A stretch of 23,249 bases of DNA from a virus: positions 1 through 23,249 of IMG/VR virus record IMGVR_UViG_3300027743_000091, one strand, 5' to 3'. Position numbers and translations under genes: made by a program. Below the pieces are notes generated by a model. The model was not told the DNA's origin and searched no databases. It saw nothing but the letters and a program-made list of their open reading frames with translations. Each line of letters starts with the position of its first letter. Positions within the stretch are counted from its first letter, which is position 1. This document shows positions 18,715 through 23,249 of the stretch, one piece after another.

Positions 18715-18815
18715 TCACTCCCGTCTCAAATCAGGGCGCCCCGGCTCGCGGGCGCCGCGGCCAGATGGCGAAGTCCGCTCTCCCAGCGTCGGGACGCCCT
18801 GATCTGCATCGATGG
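18715..18815 (-). other. Structured gap between capsid and portal genes
   Basis: This 101-base gap is the longest non-coding stretch in the head genes. ATCAGGGCG (18730-18738) and CGCCCTGAT (18795-18803) form an outer stem, and two GGCGCC words inside it can form an inner stem. A 27-codon ATG frame (18809-18726) fits inside but has arginine-rich, featureless coding. A processing or translation-tuning hairpin between two genes of very different copy need is possible. Confidence 0.35.
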
Positions 18816-20726
18816 TTAGGCGTCGCCCTTCTTGCTGCTGGGCGCGCTCCCGACCGTGACCGTCGTCCCCGTCGGCGCCGGCCAGTTGGCCGCGGTGAGG
18901 TACTTCACCGCGTTCGCGTTGACGCGCTTCCAGTTGGCGAAGCGTTCCGCCCTGAGCGCGACGAGGTTATTTTGGAACAGCGAGACGAGGACGGTCGTCG
19001 CATCCGACGGTGACATCGGCGCCGAGTCCATCTGGAGCGAGGCCTCGCGTGAGGCGTCGATCGTCACCGCGCCATCGTCCGCATACAGGATGTAGGCCGG
19101 CTGCAAGGCGACGACGTTGGTCCCGGCGACGTTCGACGTGATGAACGTCATGCCGCGGTAACTCCCGCCCGAGATGCCGACCCCGGGAAACTCCGGGGAG
19201 CCGTCGATATTGGTCCGAAACGACAGCGCAAGCGCATTTGCCGACGACAACACAAACGCCAGGCCGTCGACCGGGATGTTATTGGTCGCGAAGTGATTAA
19301 TCAGGCCCATGATGTCGGCGAGCGGGTTCGCCGTCGCCGCCGCCGTCGGCGCGCCGTTCGTGATCGAGGCCGGGTTAATGCCGGCGACCGCCGCGACCGC
19401 CGGATCCAGGAACTGCTGATCCAGGAACTGCGCGATCCCCGCGATCATGTCCCGGCGGACCAGGTCCTCCGCTTTCGGGTTCGACAACCGGACCAGTTCC
19501 TCGGTGAGGACGATGATCCCGGCGACCTTCGTCACGCCGAGCGTATCGGACGAGAACGCGAGTTTCGTCAGCGGTTTCGGTTTCGCTTCCCCGACCCAGC
19601 CATACGCGCCGCCGGCCGTCTGCATCGGGACTTTCACGTTGAAGGGGACTTCCCGGAGGCCGGGGATCTTCCCGAGGACCGTCGCCGGATGCAGCAGCTC
19701 GATGAACTCGTTGATCATCGTCTGATTCACGAGGGGCTGGGCCCACGTCGCGTCGGTCGTCGTGCCGGGCGCGACGGCGGCCTTCAGCGAGAGCGCGACC
19801 TCGGGCGTCGAGTCGTCCCAGCGTTTCGCGTATTCGGCCGCTTCGTGCTTGTTGCCCTGGCAGACCATGAGCGCGCACGCCTTGCGGATAAACGCGGTCC
19901 CGAGCGGGACATTGGGTTTCACGAGGACGCGGTTGTACGCCTTGACGACGCCGGCGGGGGCGACGACGGGCGCCGCGGCCGCGATCGACATCTTCTCGTG
20001 GTCGCGCCAGCGTTGGAGATCCGCGTCGATCGATTTGACCTGATCTGACAGGCCGTCGTGTTCCGTCGCGGCCTCGGCCTCGAGCGTCGCGCCGTCGTCG
20101 GCGGCGCCTTCCATAATGTCCGTCATGCGCGCGGCGAGCGCGGCGCGCTTGTTCTCGAGGTTCTGAATGTGTTCGGCGGGTGTCTGTTTGCCCATGATGC
20201 GGGGCCTCATTGGTGATGTGCCCGTGACGCCGGGCAAAGTGAGGCCTGACGCGGCCGCCTGATCGAGGGACTTAATGACGGCAAAGGTCGCCGACTGGTG
20301 TGCGGGGACCGTCACGAGCGACAGCTCGAGGATCTCGGATTTGAGAAACCGCATCCCGCCGGACTTCAGCGGTTCGATCGCGTCGCGGATCGGCTTAAAG
20401 CCGATCGACACACCGCGGATCAACTTGTGGAGAATCGACGACCAGGCGCGATCGACTTCGTCCTTGAGCGGGCCGGGGTCGTCGATCAGCGGGAGTTCGG
20501 CCTCGAACGGGATCCCGGCCGGCGTCGCGCGGCCAAGGCGCGCAATCCCGACGGGCGCCTGGCGGTTATGGTGGAGGAGGAGCGGCAGCTCGGGCGCAAA
20601 CATCGCGCCCAGCGGTTCGACGATGTCGCCCATGCGGTCGGGCTCGGGCGTCGTCGCGATCCCGCGGATCAGCCGGCGACCCTGGTCTATCGATTTGATC
20701 TCGAGGACGGTCCAGGTATGTTGCAC
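18816..20726 (-). CDS. Fused prohead protease and major capsid protein
   Basis: One continuous frame of 636 codons carries both functions. Residues 1-155 are an HK97-type prohead serine protease: GIATTPEPDRMGDIVEP, His53 in LLLHHN, Ser107 in RGVSIGF and the LELSLVTVPA end. Residues 178-250 form the scaffold-like delta domain (IQNLENKRAALAARM, then a coiled part). Residues 270-636 are the HK97 capsid fold (PLVNQTMINEFIELLHPATVLG, GWVGEAKPKPLTKLAFS, LSSANALALSFR, FPGVGISGGSYRGM). The GTG at 20726 was chosen because conserved protease sequence starts there; a TTG at 20750 is the alternative. Neither has a ribosome site, and both lie in a hairpin. An internal ATG at 20195, with GAGG ten bases before, could make capsid protein alone. 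Confidence 0.92.
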   Translation of the reverse strand: MQHTWTVLEIKSIDQGRRLIRGIATTPEPDRMGDIVEPLGAMFAPELPLLLHHNRQAPVGIARLGRATPAGIPFEAELPLIDDPGPLKDEVDRAWSSILHKLIRGVSIGFKPIRDAIEPLKSGGMRFLKSEILELSLVTVPAHQSATFAVIKSLDQAAASGLTLPGVTGTSPMRPRIMGKQTPAEHIQNLENKRAALAARMTDIMEGAADDGATLEAEAATEHDGLSDQVKSIDADLQRWRDHEKMSIAAAAPVVAPAGVVKAYNRVLVKPNVPLGTAFIRKACALMVCQGNKHEAAEYAKRWDDSTPEVALSLKAAVAPGTTTDATWAQPLVNQTMINEFIELLHPATVLGKIPGLREVPFNVKVPMQTAGGAYGWVGEAKPKPLTKLAFSSDTLGVTKVAGIIVLTEELVRLSNPKAEDLVRRDMIAGIAQFLDQQFLDPAVAAVAGINPASITNGAPTAAATANPLADIMGLINHFATNNIPVDGLAFVLSSANALALSFRTNIDGSPEFPGVGISGGSYRGMTFITSNVAGTNVVALQPAYILYADDGAVTIDASREASLQMDSAPMSPSDATTVLVSLFQNNLVALRAERFANWKRVNANAVKYLTAANWPAPTGTTVTVGSAPSSKKGDA

Positions 20727-20778
20727 GGTTGGGCCGTATCTTGGGCCCAACCGGCGCGGGACACAATTTTACGTGTCC
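20726..20778 (-). promoter_or_regulatory. Two hairpins in the leader of the capsid fusion gene
   Basis: In the mRNA sense, GGACAC and GTGTCC (20778-20759) form a 6-bp stem. Five bases later CGGTTGGGCC and GGCCCAACCG (20753-20726) form a perfect 10-bp stem. Both have 8-base loops. The second stem ends on the first base of the GTG start. No Shine-Dalgarno sequence is visible, so translation may depend on this structure or on a protein that binds it. Confidence 0.5.
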
Positions 20779-20783
20779 AAAAA

Positions 20784-20909
20784 TCAGCGCGACGAGGGGG
20801 GCGGCGTCTGGGCGGGCGGCGTCGCGGGCGGCGTCGGATGGGTCGGCTGTTGCGGTGTGGTCGGCTGTTGCGGTGGTTTCGGTGCGCTGGGCTGCGGTGT
20901 GTTCGCCAT
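20784..20909 (-). CDS. Proline-rich 41-residue protein
   Basis: The ATG at 20909 has GAGGTAAA about seven bases upstream, a good ribosome site, and starts seven bases after the ribbon-helix-helix gene. The product is nearly all Pro, Gln, Thr and Ala: MANTPQPSAPKPPQQPTTPQ, a second copy of the PPQQPT-like unit, then PTPPATPPAQTPPPSSR. It should be an extended, disordered chain. Comparable tiny Pro-rich genes occur near capsid genes in other phages. No function is known; a scaffold-binding or decoration role is only a guess from position. Confidence 0.6.
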   Translation of the reverse strand: MANTPQPSAPKPPQQPTTPQQPTHPTPPATPPAQTPPPSSR

Positions 20910-20915
20910 AACGGT

Positions 20916-21104
20916 TTACCTCGGGTGTTGAAGTTCGCGGCGGAGGCCGCGACGGATCACGTCCTGGATACTCTCCCGCCGGCGCGCCGCCATTTTCGCC
21001 GCGGCGTCGTAGTCGGCGGCCAGCAGTTTGACATGCACGGAGGGGGCCAGTCGGCCCGACGGATCGAGACTCGGGCGGCCGCGGCGTTTGGGTAGCTGCA
21101 TCAT
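20916..21104 (-). CDS. Ribbon-helix-helix DNA-binding protein
   Basis: The protein has 62 residues. After a basic arm with RRGRPSLDPSGR come a strand (LAPSVHVKLLA), helix A (ADYDAAAKMAARRR) and helix B (SIQDVIRRGLRREL). This is the CopG/Arc-like ribbon-helix-helix pattern, which acts as a dimer on DNA. It overlaps the end of terL (ATGA), and GGGGGGA precedes the start. A repressor set between terminase and capsid genes could tune late transcription or packaging; this is inferred. Confidence 0.8.
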   Translation of the reverse strand: MMQLPKRRGRPSLDPSGRLAPSVHVKLLAADYDAAAKMAARRRESIQDVIRRGLRRELQHPR

Positions 21105-22720
21105 CGTCCCCCCATAAACAACATCTGGACCCGCGGCGGTTTATTCGCGACGCCGGCGGCGATCGCATCCGTGCGGGCCTCCCAGGAGAGAACCGCCGCC
21201 ATTGCGAGGTCGATTTTAAGCGGAGAGTCGGGTCGTTCCTTGCGAATTAACCACAGCGGTTGCCCCTGCTCGTCGCGGCCGCCTGGCAGGTCATGGCGCC
21301 GACTGTGGCCCAGGTGTCGGGTGAGGCGCGGATCGCCGTCATGCGAGACGGCGCCACTGCGGATCGCGGTTTGAAAATTCTTGAGCGCATACGTCATAGG
21401 GCGCCGGCGGTTCGTCCACCAGGCGACGACCTTCTTATCCCCGAGCGCGGGATCGCCGGCCCACTGCGCGATCCACGATCCCCAGTAGGGCGGATCCGCA
21501 TAGAGGCGCCACACGGTAAATTCCTTGAACAGGCCGCGGATCGTCTGGTCGACCTCGTCGGTCGGGACCTGCCAGTCGGTCCGCCCGGGCGGGCATTCCC
21601 ACACCCCGGGGACCCACTGAAACCCACTCTCGACGTGGGTCGCGACAATCCCCGTCGCGTCGTGAAACATCGCGCCGTCAAAGCCGAGCGTAATGGCATC
21701 GCCCGGCGCGACGGGGTTCGCGCGCGTCAGTTGCAGCCAGCGCGGGACATCAAACGCCTGGGTCCCGCCCTTCACCAGGCGATTGAGCCACACGCGCTCG
21801 AGATAGGCGCGATCGGCCTCGGGGTCCTGCCAGGCCGCCGCGATCGCCTCAATGTCCGACCAGGCACTCGAGGGCCCCGAGGCCTCAACGATCGCCGCGC
21901 GCAATCCTTCGGGTGTCTCGAGGTCGTGTGTCTCGGAGGCGTCGCGGTGAAAGTAGAACAAGCGCGCATCGGTGACGCGGCCGGCCTCGACGGCCTGGGC
22001 GTAATCCATCGTCGCCTCGGCGACTGAGCCCATCCCTGGTTCGGGCGCCGTCGTTGTCTCGAGCGTCCACGCATCCGCGGCGCGACGTTTCGGAATGTTG
22101 GCGAGCATCGTGCGATGCGCGCGGACCAGGCGCGGCAGTGTGAAGCGATGCGTCTCGTCGAAATGCTGGAAGGTCGTCCGCGCGCCGTCGCGCGCATCCG
22201 GGGCCGCGGCGAGCGCGACCGCCTTCCCGCCGCCGGTCTTGCGGAGGATCCGCTCGAGGCCAATGTCGAAATCATCGCGGAGCGAGGACAGCTCGAGGAT
22301 CACGCGGAGCGCGGTATAGGCGAGGTCCTCGGATTGTTCTTCGGTATAGGCGACGAGCGGAATATACGGATCGGTGACAGGCCCGCCGATCGGATCCCCG
22401 CTCGCCGTCCAGCCGATCCCGCGGACCGGCGCCGCCGGATGCAGCTCACAGGCGGCGAGCCAGGCGGCCAGCTCGGTTTTCGCGGTGCCCTTGCGGAGTG
22501 AGATCCCGACGCGCTTAAAGCGCCGGCGGAGGGCCATCGGGTGATCGCGCGGATAGACCTCATACATGCGATAGATCAGCGCGACCTTTTCGGCGTCGAG
22601 TTTCGCGGGTTGCCCGCGCAGGTCGCCCGGGCCAAACACGAGATGCTGTTCGATGAAATCACACACGCCCGGGCCGAGCGTCGGCCACAGCGCCCGATCG
22701 TGTGGGACCGTCAGGATCAT
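21101..22720 (-). CDS. terL: Terminase large subunit
   Basis: TerL is the packaging motor and nuclease. The 539 residues contain an ATPase domain with the Walker A variant SLRKGTAKTE (about 75-83), Walker B FDE (187-189) and a coupling segment TTTAPEPGMG. The nuclease domain has acidic residues Asp348 (LGFDGAMFHDATG), Asp409 (YADPPYWG) and Asp504 (KIDLAMA). The RKGTAKTE form of Walker A is of a type known from terminases in high-GC hosts. The start overlaps the terS stop (ATGA). It pairs with terS for DNA recognition and docks on the portal. Confidence 0.95.
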   Translation of the reverse strand: MILTVPHDRALWPTLGPGVCDFIEQHLVFGPGDLRGQPAKLDAEKVALIYRMYEVYPRDHPMALRRRFKRVGISLRKGTAKTELAAWLAACELHPAAPVRGIGWTASGDPIGGPVTDPYIPLVAYTEEQSEDLAYTALRVILELSSLRDDFDIGLERILRKTGGGKAVALAAAPDARDGARTTFQHFDETHRFTLPRLVRAHRTMLANIPKRRAADAWTLETTTAPEPGMGSVAEATMDYAQAVEAGRVTDARLFYFHRDASETHDLETPEGLRAAIVEASGPSSAWSDIEAIAAAWQDPEADRAYLERVWLNRLVKGGTQAFDVPRWLQLTRANPVAPGDAITLGFDGAMFHDATGIVATHVESGFQWVPGVWECPPGRTDWQVPTDEVDQTIRGLFKEFTVWRLYADPPYWGSWIAQWAGDPALGDKKVVAWWTNRRRPMTYALKNFQTAIRSGAVSHDGDPRLTRHLGHSRRHDLPGGRDEQGQPLWLIRKERPDSPLKIDLAMAAVLSWEARTDAIAAGVANKPPRVQMLFMGGR

Positions 22721-23196
22721 TGAATCGTCGGATTGAGGAGCGCCCGCGGATCGGCGCGCGCGGTCGCGGCCTGGGGCGTTGGCGCCGGCGCGCGCTCCTC
22801 CTCCGCGGTCGCGCGGATCCGCGTCGCCAGTTGTTTCACGAGCGATTGAAAGCGGCCGGCCGCGGCCAGGCGGACCGAGGGCGCCTCGGCGGCGTTGTGT
22901 GTGATCGTCAGCGCCAGGTCGGCGAGGTCGACGAGCTGGGCGTCGGTCGCGTCGAGCGGGTAGGCGGCGCGGATCGCCGCGGCCCAGGCCGGCGCCTCGA
23001 GCGCGGGGACCACAGGGACCGGGGCGTCACTCTCCCGCGGATCGCGTGTGTCGGTCAGGCGTCCCGCGTCCATCCATCGATGGACCGTGGATCGATTGAC
23101 ACCTAACTGGGCCGCGATCTCGACGGGCGACAAACCGAGCGCATTCAGACGTTTTGCCTCAGGTCCTAAGTGTTGGAATTTTCGTGTACGTTGCAT
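22717..23196 (-). CDS. terS: Terminase small subunit
   Basis: TerS recognises the packaging site and recruits TerL. The 159 residues start with a helix-turn-helix (LSPVEIAAQLGVNRSTVHRWMDAGRL, about 22-47). A linker and a helical oligomerisation region follow (TDAQLVDLADLALTITHN, then VRLAAAGRFQSLVKQLATRI), and a Pro/Ala-rich tail ends the protein. The ATG at 23196 has no strong ribosome site; upstream are 19-bp spaced GTTGCA repeats, the first of which overlaps the start codon. On the joined circle HNH lies 65 bases upstream. Confidence 0.88.
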   Translation of the reverse strand: MQRTRKFQHLGPEAKRLNALGLSPVEIAAQLGVNRSTVHRWMDAGRLTDTRDPRESDAPVPVVPALEAPAWAAAIRAAYPLDATDAQLVDLADLALTITHNAAEAPSVRLAAAGRFQSLVKQLATRIRATAEEERAPAPTPQAATARADPRALLNPTIQ

Positions 23197-23234
23197 GGGG
23201 ATTATTCTGTTGCATCCGTCGCGCGTCGTTGCAA
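23190..23234. repeat. Three GTTGCA repeats at 19-bp spacing, possible packaging site
   Basis: GTTGCAT at 23190 and 23209 and GTTGCAA at 23228 start exactly 19 bp apart; a weaker GTTGGAA lies at 23172. They sit between the window end and terS, overlapping the terS start. In cos phages terminase small subunit binds such repeats (cosB) between the cohesive end and terS. The match in place is strong; binding is inferred. Confidence 0.55.
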
Positions 23235-23249
23235 ATTGAAAAAGCGACC

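Noticed and set aside
18726-18809. 27-codon minus-strand frame between capsid and portal
   Set aside because: Arg-rich sequence without features, and the DNA is dominated by inverted repeats, so structure is the simpler explanation.
17380-18819. 479-codon plus-strand frame
   Set aside because: Shadow of the portal gene, with the same Arg/Asp-rich composition; the minus-strand portal is unambiguous.
1-23249. CRISPR array, diversity-generating retroelement, insertion sequence or full tRNA/rRNA gene
   Set aside because: No spaced repeat array, reverse transcriptase, transposase or complete structural RNA gene was seen; the only tRNA-like sequence is the att core half.

Overview
The window looks like the whole genome of a compact temperate tailed phage (siphovirus type, HK97-like head), not a piece of bacterial chromosome. 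Base composition is GC-rich (about two thirds G+C by eye) and most starts carry AAGGAG/GGGAG-type ribosome sites, so the host is a high-GC bacterium that uses Shine-Dalgarno initiation. The attachment core is the 3' half of a tRNA-Leu(UAA) gene with no encoded CCA. Neither fact fixes the host phylum.

Layout. Almost everything is read leftwards (minus strand). A promoter near 3110 drives an early operon: HTH regulator, AlpA-like regulator, replication protein with a likely origin inside its gene, RusA resolvase, a small membrane protein, two winged-helix proteins, an unknown protein and an HNH nuclease. The left edge then joins the right edge in gene logic: HNH ends at base 13, and terS begins at 23196 on the same strand. 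From there the leftward series continues: terS, terL, a ribbon-helix-helix protein, a tiny proline-rich protein, a fused prohead protease-major capsid protein, portal, a collagen/carbohydrate-binding-like protein, connector, head closure, gp10-like protein, tail terminator, tail tube, an unknown protein, tail chaperone G with a T-like frameshift extension, tape measure, a conserved structural protein, an S74 tail fibre, a 1042-residue tail-tip protein and a group of small unknown and membrane proteins ending at 5631. Only four genes run rightwards: the repressor (3218), a 62-residue protein (3812), the integrase (4325) and an isolated 69-residue protein (10443).

attP lies in the interior next to int and has phage genes on both sides. 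The sequence is therefore the circular or virion form, opened between HNH and terS, and not an integrated prophage. Three GTTGCA repeats spaced exactly 19 bp lie between the window end and terS, which suggests the opening is at or near the packaging site.

Most notable: (1) an origin-like cluster inside the replication gene, next to the codons for a perfect QLSLF sliding-clamp motif; (2) a complete attP with duplicated arm sites; (3) an A9 slippery run that would fuse the tail chaperone to a 43-codon T-like frame; (4) tandem dyad operators in the early control region and a related palindrome right after int; (5) paired hairpins at the start of the capsid fusion gene, which lacks a ribosome site; (6) a G-quadruplex-type 7-bp tandem repeat between tail genes; (7) no recognisable endolysin, holin, helicase or primase, only tiny membrane proteins and unknown genes.
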